This document shows positions 18,521 to 26,711 of a stretch of 64,000 nt of DNA, piece after piece. Source of the stretch: Kribbella amoyensis (GTDB lineage Bacteria; Actinomycetota; Actinomycetes; Propionibacteriales; Kribbellaceae); NCBI RefSeq assembly GCF_007828865.1, contig NZ_VIVK01000001.1, positions 4,216,001 to 4,280,000 of the forward strand, written 5' to 3'. Each line of letters begins with the position of its first letter. The first letter of the stretch is position 1. Under the pieces are notes generated by a model. It was not told where the DNA came from. It did no database searches and saw only the letters and a list, made by a program, of their open reading frames with translations. The translations under genes were made by a program, and so were the position numbers.

Positions 18521-20184
18521 CGCGGCGACGCACCGCCCAGCGCCTGCTCGAACTCGCCCCGGATCTTGTCGCCGCCGTCCTTGGCCCACTTCTTCACCGC
18601 GGCGTCGAACGCCGTCATCGGCTTGCGCCCGGCGATCACGTCGTTGCGGACGTCGGTCAGTGCCTGGCCCAGGTCGCCGCCGGACTTGTCGTCGGTCGGC
18701 GAGATCAGGTTCGCGGTCGGGTCCTCGACCACCAGCGCGATCAGCTTGCCGAGGTCCGCGTGCGCCTTGTCGACGTACGTCGGGTCGTCGGCGTTGAACA
18801 AGGTCTGCGGAGGACCGGCGATGTACTTCCACGGCACGGTCAGCTCGGCCTCGCCCTTGGCGTTCTGCTTCGGGTTCCCGTTCGCGTCCCGGGTGAAGTC
18901 CACGCCCTCGACGCCGTAGCTGAGCAACAGGTTCTCGGTACTGCCGAACGGGGCGGCGAAGAAGTTCGCGACGCCGAGCAGCTCCTTCACGCGGGCCTCG
19001 TCGGCCTTCTTCATCAGGGTGTACGCGAACAGGATGTTGTCGGACCAGGTGACCGCCTTGCCACCGGCCGGCGCGATCGGGACGAACGCGCGCGGGTCGT
19101 TCTTGGCGTCCAGCCGGTGCATGTCCTTCACGTAGTCCGGGTACGCCGGGAACCCGTCGTACACGAAGGCGCCCTTGCCGGCCTTGAACGCGTTCTTGCG
19201 GGCCTGGCTGTCGATCCCGTCCGAACCGGGCACCACGACGCCGGCCTTGACCAGCTGGACAGCGAACTCGAGCGCGGCCTTGTACTGCTCGGTCTCGAAG
19301 CTACGGACCAGCTTGCCGCCGTCGGAGCGCCAGCCGTTCGGGACGCCGAACATGTGCTGGATCATCGTGAAGAACGTGTTGCCCTTGGAGTTCACGATCG
19401 CCCAGCGGCCCTGCTGCGGTTTGGTCAGCGCCTTGCACGCGGCGAGGAACTCCTCGGCCGATGTCGGGTACCCGACACCGGCCTCGTCCAGGTGCCGCTG
19501 GTTGTAGAACCCGGAACCGCCGGTGATGCTGCGCGGGATCGGTAGGCCGTACAGCTTGTCGTCCACCACGCACGCCTGCCAGACGATCGCGGGCACGTTC
19601 GCCAGGTTCGGGTACTCCTTGACCTTGTCACCGGACAGGTACGGGGTCAGGTCGGCGCACTTCGCGGCCAGGAACGCGGGCAGGTTGTTCACCGCGGCCG
19701 GGTCGGCGAGCAGGGTGAGGTCGGGCAGTTCGTTCGCGGCCAGCACGGTCTGGAACTTCGTCTCCCAGTCGCTCGCCGGGACGATGGTCAGGTCCAGGCT
19801 GCCGCCGAGCTTGCGTTCGACCTCCTGCCAGGCCGAGTTCTTGTCCTTCGACGGCGGCAACGGGTCGAAGATGTTCGTCATCACGCTGACCTTGCCGCCG
19901 GACAGCGGGGGCTTCTCGACCGTGGTGACCAGGTCCTTGGGATAGACCCGGTACCCCGGCGGGACGCCGTCGGCGGTGCCGGGCAGGTCCGGCTTCGGAC
20001 CCGCGAACGCGACGTAGGTCGGCAGGGTGAGCGACGAGGCGCGGGCCGTCCCGCCGGCCGCGCCGCCGCTGCTGCAGGCGGCGAGCGTGGGGACACCGAT
20101 CGCGCTCATCGCGGCGACGCCGACCGCACTGCGCAGGAAGCTGCGCCGGCTGAGGCCCGCCGGCCGGGAGGTGGGGGTGGTCAC
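18517..20184 (-). CDS. ABC transporter extracellular solute-binding lipoprotein (LplA/CUT1 type)
   Basis: Surface-anchored sugar-oligomer binding protein of the importer whose permeases are the next two genes upstream. 555 residues, at the large end for family 1 binding proteins and typical for LplA-like proteins. The start has both a twin-arginine motif (SRRSFLRSAVG) and a lipobox (TLAACSS). GTG 20184 is preceded by AGGAG and follows the permease stop by 10 bp; the longer open frame reads into the permease gene. It overlaps the fucosidase start by 4 bp. Size and neighbours suggest oligosaccharide rather than monosaccharide ligands. Confidence 0.92.
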   Translation of the reverse strand: MTTPTSRPAGLSRRSFLRSAVGVAAMSAIGVPTLAACSSGGAAGGTARASSLTLPTYVAFAGPKPDLPGTADGVPPGYRVYPKDLVTTVEKPPLSGGKVSVMTNIFDPLPPSKDKNSAWQEVERKLGGSLDLTIVPASDWETKFQTVLAANELPDLTLLADPAAVNNLPAFLAAKCADLTPYLSGDKVKEYPNLANVPAIVWQACVVDDKLYGLPIPRSITGGSGFYNQRHLDEAGVGYPTSAEEFLAACKALTKPQQGRWAIVNSKGNTFFTMIQHMFGVPNGWRSDGGKLVRSFETEQYKAALEFAVQLVKAGVVVPGSDGIDSQARKNAFKAGKGAFVYDGFPAYPDYVKDMHRLDAKNDPRAFVPIAPAGGKAVTWSDNILFAYTLMKKADEARVKELLGVANFFAAPFGSTENLLLSYGVEGVDFTRDANGNPKQNAKGEAELTVPWKYIAGPPQTLFNADDPTYVDKAHADLGKLIALVVEDPTANLISPTDDKSGGDLGQALTDVRNDVIAGRKPMTAFDAAVKKWAKDGGDKIRGEFEQALGGASPR

Positions 20185-20194
20185 GGTCTTTCTC

Positions 20195-21223
20195 CTAACC
20201 CTTGATGGCACCGGTGAGGACGCCCTTGGTGAAGTAGCGCTGGAGGAACGGGTAGACACAGAGGATCGGGACGAGCGCCACGACGACGACGGCCATCTGC
20301 AGCGCCTGGATCGAGGCGACCGCCTCGCCGGGGGACTCGGCCCCGGCGCCGACCGGCTGGCCCTGCAGGACGTACAGGCGCAGCACCAGCGGCAGCGGCC
20401 ACTTGTTCGTGTCGCTCAGGTAGAGCAGTGCGTTGAAGAACGCGTTCCAGTGCCCGACCGCGTAGAACAGCGCGACCACGGCGAGCACCGCCTTCGACAG
20501 CGGCAGCACGATCCGGACCAGGATCGCCAGATCCCCGGCGCCGTCGATCCGGGCGCTGTCGATCAGTTCCTCGGGAATGTTCTGGAAGAAGTTGCGCAGG
20601 ACCAGGAAGTTGAACGCGCTGACCAGGCCCGGTATCACCAGCGCGGCGTACGAGTCGTACAGGCCGAGCTGCTTGACCAGCAGGAAGTTCGGGATGATGC
20701 CGGCCCCGAACAGCATCGTGAACAGCACCGTGGTGAGCACGAACCGGCCGGCCACGATCGGCCTGCTCAGGCCGTACGCGAGCCCGATCGTGACCACCAG
20801 GTTGAGCACGGTCCCGATCACGGTGATCCCCGCGCTGACCAGTAGCGCGTGGCTGACCACCCCGCCCGCGAAGATCGTCCGGTACGCCGCGAGCGTCGGC
20901 TCGCTGGGGAACAGCGGGATGATGCCGCCGCGCCGGACGATCTCCGGCTCGCCCGCGAAACTGGTCGCGACGATGTTCACGAACGGGTAGAGCACGACCA
21001 GGCAGACGACGACGATCGCGACCGCCTTGGCGGCCAGGCCGAACCGGCTCGGTGGCTCCATCCACGGTGGCCGGTTGGACGGCCGCCGCGCCTTCGTCGA
21101 CCTGTCCGCTCGGCGCCGGCCATGACGGCCGGCGGCGTGATCGGCCGCGCCGCCGGCTTGGCCGTTGACCTGGGTGGTGCCTGGGCCGGCGGCCGCGTCG
21201 GGATGCTCGGTGCGGAGACTCAT
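20195..21223 (-). CDS. ABC sugar transporter permease (LplC/CarB-type)
   Basis: Inner-membrane subunit of a CUT1 importer, 342 residues with about six helices after a long, charged, Gly/Arg-rich N-terminal tail (residues 1-65). The EAA loop is visible as ELIDSARIDGAGDLAILVRIVLPLSK, the contact point for the ATPase. The C-terminus YFTKGVLTGAIKG is the classical end of LplC-like permeases. ATG 21223 overlaps the stop of the other permease (ATGA). No ATPase gene is nearby; in actinobacteria these importers commonly share a distant MsiK-type ATPase. Confidence 0.93.
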   Translation of the reverse strand: MSLRTEHPDAAAGPGTTQVNGQAGGAADHAAGRHGRRRADRSTKARRPSNRPPWMEPPSRFGLAAKAVAIVVVCLVVLYPFVNIVATSFAGEPEIVRRGGIIPLFPSEPTLAAYRTIFAGGVVSHALLVSAGITVIGTVLNLVVTIGLAYGLSRPIVAGRFVLTTVLFTMLFGAGIIPNFLLVKQLGLYDSYAALVIPGLVSAFNFLVLRNFFQNIPEELIDSARIDGAGDLAILVRIVLPLSKAVLAVVALFYAVGHWNAFFNALLYLSDTNKWPLPLVLRLYVLQGQPVGAGAESPGEAVASIQALQMAVVVVALVPILCVYPFLQRYFTKGVLTGAIKG

Positions 21224-22170
21224 CGACGGTAGATCCCTTCGTGGCCGAACCGGTGGGCGAGTTTGTTCGCGCCGAGGATGAGCACGAGCCCGATCAGGCC
21301 CTTGACCAGGCCGACCGCGGCCGCCGATCCCCACTGGCCGTCCAGCACACCGTGGAAGTAGACGTAGGTGTCGAGCACCTCGGCGGCGTCCGCGCCGACC
21401 GCGTCTCGTTGCAGCAGGATCTGCTCGAAGCCGACCGACAGAATGCTGCCCAGGTTGAGGATCAGCAGCAGCAGAATCACCGGCACGATCCCGGGCAGCG
21501 TGACGTGCCAGAGCCGGCGCCAGCGGTTCGCGCCGTCGATCGCGGCCGCCTCGTAGTGCGCGGTGTCGATGTTCAGCAGCGCGGCCAGGAAGATGATCGT
21601 GCCCCAGCCGGCGTCCTTCCAGATCAGCTGCAGTGTCACCAGCCAGGGGAAGAACTCCGGGCTGGTCATCAGGTCGACCCGCGGCAGCCCGAGCTCGCCG
21701 AGCAGTTGCGGGAGCAGCCCGGTCCCGCCGACGAGCTGCTGGCTGATCGAGATCAGGATCACCCAGCCGATGAAGTGCGGCAGGTACACGACGCTCTGAA
21801 CGAACCGGCGCAGCTTCGAGCTGAGGATGCTGTTCAGCAACAGCGCCAGCGCGATCGGGGCAGGGAAGAAGAGCACCAGCTGGAGGAACGCGAACTTCAG
21901 CGTGTTCAGCAGCGCCCGGTAGAAGTCCGGCTCGCCGAACACGGCGAAGTTGCTCAGCCCGGCCCACGGACTGTCCCGGAAGCCGAGGTACGGCTGGTAG
22001 TCCTGGAAGACGATCACGTTCCCCAGCAGCGGGACGTAGTGGAACACCACGAAGAACAAGAACCCGGGCAGGACCAGGAGCAGCATCGTCCGGTCCCGCC
22101 GCAGCCGGGTCCCGAGGCCGGGCCGGGCCGGGGCGGGCGTCGCGCCGTCCGGTCGGGTGAAGAGGCGCAT
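21220..22170 (-). CDS. ABC sugar transporter permease (LplB-type)
   Basis: First gene of the importer operon. 316 residues, six helices, EAA loop EAAAIDGANRWRRLWHVTLP near residue 210. The N-terminus RTMLLLVLPGFLFFVVFHYVPLLGNVIVFQDY is characteristic of LplB-like permeases used for oligosaccharides. ATG 22170 is preceded by AGGAGGAGG; the LacI-type operator 22183-22202 lies immediately upstream of that ribosome site, in the 5' leader. Order is permease, permease, binding protein, fucosidase with overlapping or nearly touching genes. Confidence 0.93.
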   Translation of the reverse strand: MRLFTRPDGATPAPARPGLGTRLRRDRTMLLLVLPGFLFFVVFHYVPLLGNVIVFQDYQPYLGFRDSPWAGLSNFAVFGEPDFYRALLNTLKFAFLQLVLFFPAPIALALLLNSILSSKLRRFVQSVVYLPHFIGWVILISISQQLVGGTGLLPQLLGELGLPRVDLMTSPEFFPWLVTLQLIWKDAGWGTIIFLAALLNIDTAHYEAAAIDGANRWRRLWHVTLPGIVPVILLLLILNLGSILSVGFEQILLQRDAVGADAAEVLDTYVYFHGVLDGQWGSAAAVGLVKGLIGLVLILGANKLAHRFGHEGIYRR

Positions 22171-22182
22171 GACCCTCCTCCT

Positions 22183-22244
22183 GATAGAAAACGTTTGCTA
22201 TCTGCGGTGGGAGCAACTTAGGAACGCCAGGTGGCGCGTGTCAA
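22183..22244 (-). promoter_or_regulatory. Promoter and LacI-type operator of the ABC importer-fucosidase operon
   Basis: On the minus strand TTGACA (22244-22239), 17 bp, CTAAGT (22221-22216). Downstream is GATAGAAAACGTTTGCTATC (22183-22202), palindromic at 18 of 20 positions and centred on CG, containing AGAAAACGTTTGCT. It sits in the transcribed leader, a position for blocking elongation. Confidence 0.8.
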
Positions 22245-22264
22245 GGAGATGCGCCCGATCAGTC

Positions 22265-22311
22265 TTGACCAGTAGGCCGAGCGAAGCTTAGGTTTTCAGC
22301 AACCGTTTACT
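22265..22311 (+). promoter_or_regulatory. Promoter and LacI-type operator of the dehydrogenase-DUF2264-lacI operon
   Basis: TTGACC (22265-22270), 17 bp, TTAGGT (22288-22293), then AGCAACCGTTTACT (22298-22311) over the expected transcription start. The operator fits AGNAANCGNTTNCT and faces the importer operon's own copy 112 bp away, so one regulator can control both directions. Confidence 0.8.
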
Positions 22312-22322
22312 AGGAGTGATCC

Positions 22323-23357
22323 GTGCCGAATGACCAAGCCGCCTTGGCCGGGGCGCGTCCCCGCCGGCTGCGTACGCTCGTGGCGATGTCCGAACCGACC
22401 CGGGCGGAGCTCTTCTCGTCCGCCCTGTCCGAACGCCTCGAGCGGGTCGCCGACATCGCGGCCGGTGGAGCCATCGGCTCCTTCGCCGCGGCGGCGGACG
22501 AGCTGGCCGAGGCCGAGGTGCTGCTGACCGGTTGGGGCTGCCCGCCGATCACCGCCGAGGTGCTCGACGCGGCGCCCAACCTGCTCGCCGTGGTGCACGC
22601 GGCCGGGACGGTGAAGACCTTCGTCGACCCGGTGGTGTTCGAGCGGGGCATCGCGGTGTCGTCCGCGGCCGCCGCCAACGCGGTCCCGGTCGCGGAGTTC
22701 GCGCTGGCCGCGATCGTGTTCGCCGGCAAGCGAGCGTTCCGGCACCGGGACTGGTACCGGACCTCGCACGTGAAGCGCCCGCTGCCGGGTGCGCCCGTGA
22801 TCGGCAACTACGGCACGACGATCGGCCTGGTCGGGGCGTCGCGAACCGGCCGGCTGGTCCTCGAGCGGTTGCGCGGCCTCGACGTCGACGTACTGCTGAG
22901 CGACCCGTACGTCGACGAGGTGGACGCGGCCCGTCTCGGTGCGCGGTTGTGCGACCTGAAGACGCTGTTCGCGCAGAGCGACGTGGTGAGCCTGCATGCC
23001 CCGCTACTGCCCGAGACCGAGCGCCTGGTCACCGCTGAGCTGCTGGCGGCGATGCCGGACGGGGCGGTGCTGATCAACACGGCCCGCGGTGGTCTGGTGG
23101 ATCAGGTGGCGCTGGAACGCGAGTGCGAGTCGGGCCGGATCGACGCGGTCCTCGACGTGACGGACCCGGAGCCGCTGCCGGCCGACTCACCACTGTTCCG
23201 GCTCGCCAACGTCTTCGTCACCCCGCACCTGGCCGGTGCCATGGGCAACGAAGTTCGCCGGTTGGGCGAGGCCGCGGTCGCCGAGCTCGAACGCCTCGCC
23301 GCCGGGCAGTCGATGGTCCACGCGATCCGGGCCGAGGATTTCGGGCGGATCGCATGA
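22323..23357 (+). CDS. D-isomer-specific 2-hydroxyacid dehydrogenase
   Basis: NAD-dependent oxidoreductase of the 2-hydroxyacid family, 344 residues. The Rossmann motif reads GLVGASRTGRLVLERL near residue 160, with Ser in place of the middle Gly of GxGxxG. Catalytic Arg is in NTARGGLVD, Glu in DVTDPEPLP and His in TPHLAGAMG. GTG 22323 is preceded by AGGAG at 22312-22316, inside the end of the operator. First gene of an operon with the DUF2264 protein and lacI. In such loci these enzymes usually reduce or oxidise a sugar-acid intermediate; the substrate is not known. Confidence 0.9.
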   Translation: MPNDQAALAGARPRRLRTLVAMSEPTRAELFSSALSERLERVADIAAGGAIGSFAAAADELAEAEVLLTGWGCPPITAEVLDAAPNLLAVVHAAGTVKTFVDPVVFERGIAVSSAAAANAVPVAEFALAAIVFAGKRAFRHRDWYRTSHVKRPLPGAPVIGNYGTTIGLVGASRTGRLVLERLRGLDVDVLLSDPYVDEVDAARLGARLCDLKTLFAQSDVVSLHAPLLPETERLVTAELLAAMPDGAVLINTARGGLVDQVALERECESGRIDAVLDVTDPEPLPADSPLFRLANVFVTPHLAGAMGNEVRRLGEAAVAELERLAAGQSMVHAIRAEDFGRIA

Positions 23358-25384
23358 CCGTCCGGAAGGTGGGCGGCTCGCTCCGCCTGCCCGCGCCCGA
23401 CCGGCTGCTGTCCGCGCGTACCGGGTACACGCGGGAGACCTGGCTGGCCGTCGCCGATCACCTGCTCGACTCGATGATGCCGTGGTTCTCTGCCGGGGCG
23501 GCGCAGGTCAGGTTGCCCGGGCGGGGGAGTTGGTCGGGCGCGACCTGCGACGGGCTGGAGGGCTTCGCCCGGTCGTTCCTGCTGGCCGCGTTCCGGATCG
23601 CGGCCGACGAGGGTCGCGGCTGCGAACCACTCATCGAGCGGTACGCCCGTGGTCTGGTCGCCGGTGCCGACCCGGATCACCCGGAGGCGTGGCCGCGGCT
23701 CACCCCTTGCTCGCAGCAGATGGTCGAGGCCGCGGCGATCGCGGTCGCGCTGCACGAGTCCCGCGCCTGGCTGTGGGACCAGCTGGACCCGGCGGAGCAG
23801 CAGAAGGTGGTCGACTGGCTGTCCGGCTTCGTCGGCTCGCGGACCTGGGACAACAACTGGCGGCTGTTCCAGGTCGTCGGTGAGCAGTTCCTCGCCTCGG
23901 TCGGCGCGCCGTACTCGAAGGACGACATCGAGGGCGGCCTGGAGCGGATCGAGGACTGGTATGTCGGGGACGGCTGGTACACCGACGGAGATGGGCAGAA
24001 CTACGACTACTACATCGGCTGGGCGATGCACCTCTATCCGGCCCTGTGGACCCGGATGGCCGCGGCCACCCCGGGCACGGAGTACGAGGATCGGCTGAAG
24101 GTCTACCGCGAGCGGCTGCATCGCTTCCTCGAGGATGCGGTGCACCTCGTCGGTAGCGACGGCGCTCCGGTGCATCACGGGCGCTCGCTCTGCTACCGGA
24201 TGGCCGCGGTCGCCCCGTACTGGACGGGCGCGCTGCTCGACGCGACCCCATTGGCTCCGGGAGCGACGCGGCGACTGTGTTCGGGTGTCCTGCGGCATTT
24301 CGTGGACCACGGCGTACCGGACGGGCGCGGGCTGCTGTCGTTGGGGTGGCACCACAAGTTCCTGCCGACGACGCAGCCGTACTCCGGTCCGGGCTCGCCG
24401 TACTGGGCGTCGAAGGGGTTCCTCGGCTTGCTGCTGCCGGCCGATCACCCGGTCTGGACGGATCGCGAGGCCGCGCTCCCGGGCGACGAGGGCGACCAGG
24501 TCCGCGCGATGGCGGCACCGGGTTTCCTGGTCCACAGCACGCATCACGACGGCGTGGTCCGCCTGCTCAACCACGGCAGCGACCACGCGTCCCCGGGGAA
24601 ACCAGGTGAACCCGAGCCGGCCGCCGATCCGCACTACGACCGGCTGGCGTACTCGAACCACACGGCGCCGGAAGCCGCACCCATCGCGTCCCGGAATCGC
24701 ATCGACAACCACGTCGCGATCGTCGGCGCGGACGGTACGACGAGCCACCGCGGCAGCATCAACCGCATCGGGGCCGGCGGGAGCTACGCGTCCTCGTGGT
24801 CCCACGCCTGGTTGCCGGACCGTGGTCCCTGGCGGATCGAGACCGCCTCGGTCGTTCACGGGGCGTGGGAGATCCGTTGCGTCCTCGTCGACGGTCCCGG
24901 CGGCGTCGTAATCCGGCACGGGGGATACGCCCTCGCCGCCGAGCAACGCCCTGACGCTGTTACCGGCGGATCCGGCCGGCCGTGGGCGCACGTGATTCGT
25001 GCGGACGGGCTCGCCTCGGCCGTCGTCGGGCTGCACGGGTACGACGGTGCCGCGGTCTGGCGGGACCTGGACGCGAACGCCTTCGGCCCGCACTCCGCGA
25101 CGCCGTACCTGGTGCGCGAGGTGCATCCGGGAGGTCCGCTGGTCCTGGTCTCGGCGGTGATACTGTCCGGCGACACGGTATGGCCGGTCGCGATGGCCGA
25201 GAGTGTCGAGGTGGCCGTGGACGGCCTGCGGGTCGACGTGGAGTTCGCCGACGGCGCGGGTGCCGTCGTCCGCCTCGGTGCGGTGGCGGACGGGCCGCGA
25301 TGCCTGGTGCGAACGGCCGGTGGACAGGAGGAGGTGGTCGTGGATGGCGGCGGAAACCCCGCGGCCGCGGGCGAAACGGCGTGA
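23354..25384 (+). CDS. DUF2264-family protein, putative intracellular glycoside hydrolase
   Basis: 676-residue soluble protein without a signal peptide. The first 400 residues look like an alpha/alpha-barrel of the DUF2264 family (TRETWLAVADHLLDSMMPWFS..., GSRTWDNNWRLFQVVGEQFLASVG, GWYTDGDGQNYDYYIGWAMHLYP), followed by a beta-rich C-terminal region. From memory, this family has been linked to the beta-glucuronidase family GH154; I am not certain of that equivalence. Acidic residues in the DGDGQNYDYY segment are candidates for catalysis. ATG 23354 overlaps the dehydrogenase stop (ATGA). Its place between a sugar-acid dehydrogenase and a LacI regulator, opposite an oligosaccharide importer, supports a role in cutting imported uronate-containing oligomers. 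Confidence 0.85.
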   Translation: MTVRKVGGSLRLPAPDRLLSARTGYTRETWLAVADHLLDSMMPWFSAGAAQVRLPGRGSWSGATCDGLEGFARSFLLAAFRIAADEGRGCEPLIERYARGLVAGADPDHPEAWPRLTPCSQQMVEAAAIAVALHESRAWLWDQLDPAEQQKVVDWLSGFVGSRTWDNNWRLFQVVGEQFLASVGAPYSKDDIEGGLERIEDWYVGDGWYTDGDGQNYDYYIGWAMHLYPALWTRMAAATPGTEYEDRLKVYRERLHRFLEDAVHLVGSDGAPVHHGRSLCYRMAAVAPYWTGALLDATPLAPGATRRLCSGVLRHFVDHGVPDGRGLLSLGWHHKFLPTTQPYSGPGSPYWASKGFLGLLLPADHPVWTDREAALPGDEGDQVRAMAAPGFLVHSTHHDGVVRLLNHGSDHASPGKPGEPEPAADPHYDRLAYSNHTAPEAAPIASRNRIDNHVAIVGADGTTSHRGSINRIGAGGSYASSWSHAWLPDRGPWRIETASVVHGAWEIRCVLVDGPGGVVIRHGGYALAAEQRPDAVTGGSGRPWAHVIRADGLASAVVGLHGYDGAAVWRDLDANAFGPHSATPYLVREVHPGGPLVLVSAVILSGDTVWPVAMAESVEVAVDGLRVDVEFADGAGAVVRLGAVADGPRCLVRTAGGQEEVVVDGGGNPAAAGETA

Positions 25385-26441
25385 TCCCGAGGCCGCCCGG
25401 ACCATCCGCGACGTGGCCGCCCGGGCCGGCGTGTCCACGGCGACCGTCTCCCGTGTTGTCAACGGCAACTATCCCGTCGCCGCCTCGACCCGGGCCGCGG
25501 TCGAACGGGCGATGCGCGAGCTCGGCTACGTCGCGAACGCGCACGCCCGGGCACTGGCCGGGTCCACCACCCGGGTCGTCGGCATCGTCGTCAACGAGAT
25601 CGTCGATCCGTTCTTCGCCTACATCGCCCGCGGCGTCCAGGCCGAGGCGGTCGCGTCCGGCCGGCTCTGCCTGGTCTGCTCGACCCAGGGCGACCAGGCG
25701 GCCGAGCTGAAGTTCGTCGACCTGCTGCTGGAGCAACGCGCGGACGCGGTGATCCTGGTCGGCGGCGCGGTCGAGGACAAGGAGTACTTCGCCGCCGTCG
25801 ACCACCGAGCCCGGCAACTCGGTGCCAGCGGCTCCAGCCTGGTCCTGTGCGGGCGTCCCGGCCTCGCCTCCGACGCCCCGGCGTACGCGGTGGAGTACGA
25901 CAACACCGGCGGCGCGGCCGCGATCACGGACCACCTGCTGAACGCGGGGCACACCCGGATCCTGTACCTCGGCGGCCCGACGGCGCTCTCCACGACGACG
26001 GCGCGGCTGCGTGGGTTCGAGCAGGCGCTCCGGGCCCGGGGCCACGAGCTCGATCCGGCACTGGTCCGGACCGGGGCGTTCGGGCGGCAGTTCGGGTACG
26101 AGCAGACCCTGCGCGCGATCGACGAGGGACTCGACTTCACCGCGATCTTCGCGGCCAACGACATCGTTGCCGCGGGCGTCTATGTCGCCCTGCGCGAACG
26201 CGGCCGGTCGGTCCCGGCCGACGTCTCGGTGGTCGGGTACGACGACGTCCCGGTCGCGTCCGAGCTCCAGCCGGCGCTGACCACCGTCCGGGTCCCGCTC
26301 GAGGAGCTCGGCCGCGCCGCGGTCCGGGCCGGGCTGTCCGGGCTGGAGAAGAACGCGGACCCGTTCGCCCATCAACGGCCGGTCACCACCCTCGGGACCG
26401 TGGTCGTCGTCCGCGACTCGGTCGCACCACCGCCACGCTGA
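25344..26441 (+). CDS. LacI-family transcriptional regulator (local regulator of the glycan locus)
   Basis: 365 residues: N-terminal LacI helix-turn-helix (TIRDVAARAGVSTATVSRVVNG, residues about 20-41) with hinge helix (ANAHARALAG), then a periplasmic-binding-protein-like effector domain (GIVVNEIVDPFF... to the end) with the SVVGYDDVPVA signature. ATG 25344 has GGAGGAGG at 25327-25333 and overlaps the end of the DUF2264 gene by 41 bp. As the third gene of an operon that carries an AGNAANCGNTTNCT operator, it is the best candidate to bind the three matching sites at 13191, 22186 and 22298, and to control its own synthesis. Confidence 0.93.
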   Translation: MAAETPRPRAKRRDPEAARTIRDVAARAGVSTATVSRVVNGNYPVAASTRAAVERAMRELGYVANAHARALAGSTTRVVGIVVNEIVDPFFAYIARGVQAEAVASGRLCLVCSTQGDQAAELKFVDLLLEQRADAVILVGGAVEDKEYFAAVDHRARQLGASGSSLVLCGRPGLASDAPAYAVEYDNTGGAAAITDHLLNAGHTRILYLGGPTALSTTTARLRGFEQALRARGHELDPALVRTGAFGRQFGYEQTLRAIDEGLDFTAIFAANDIVAAGVYVALRERGRSVPADVSVVGYDDVPVASELQPALTTVRVPLEELGRAAVRAGLSGLEKNADPFAHQRPVTTLGTVVVVRDSVAPPPR

Positions 26442-26621
26442 CCCTTCGTGGTCGAAGGAGGTCGTCGCCGACGGTCTGCCGACAGCCGTTTCTCGTCCGG
26501 ACAAACCAGAGAACTCCCTGGTAGGCAAGCACTCCGTCATCGATCTGGTGCACACCGTGACGACCGGCCCGGCTATGTACTGACGTAGCGGGTCACATGT
26601 CTCAGAGTGACGGTGTGGTCC

Positions 26622-26684
26622 TTGACACAGTCCGCGACCGCACCTCAGGATCGGGTCACTTTTCCTTCGGGAGAACGCTCTCAA
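26622..26684 (+). promoter_or_regulatory. Promoter and LacI-type operator of the orphan binding protein
   Basis: TTGACA (26622-26627), 18 bp, CAGGAT (26646-26651), then GGGAGAACGCTCTCAA (26669-26684), whose core GAGNNCGNNCTC is palindromic. This resembles the GGGAGCGCTCCC operators of CebR-like regulators and differs from the AGNAANCGNTTNCT sites, so a different LacI protein, probably the one at 28224, should act here. The rest of the 270-bp gap (26442-26711) shows a small CTTCG/CGAAG hairpin near 26447. Confidence 0.6.
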
Positions 26685-26711
26685 CCCGTCCGAAACTCAG
26701 GGAGCTTCGTA

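Noticed and set aside
17249..18832. Long form of the fucosidase frame up to 18832
   Set aside because: The first 100 codons lie inside the binding-protein gene in another frame; family similarity starts at ATG 18520.
14864..18919. 1,351-codon open frame on the plus strand
   Set aside because: Arg/Pro-rich translation with no motif; it runs through the PL8 and M60 genes in another frame and antisense to the fucosidase. A product of high GC content.
20195..22216. 673-codon reading of the permease region as a fused transporter
   Set aside because: The first half is out of frame with the 21220-22170 permease and meaningless; the real genes overlap by ATGA.
23102..25468. 788-codon open frame on the minus strand
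   Set aside because: Antisense shadow of the DUF2264 gene, Arg/Gly/His-rich and without domain features.
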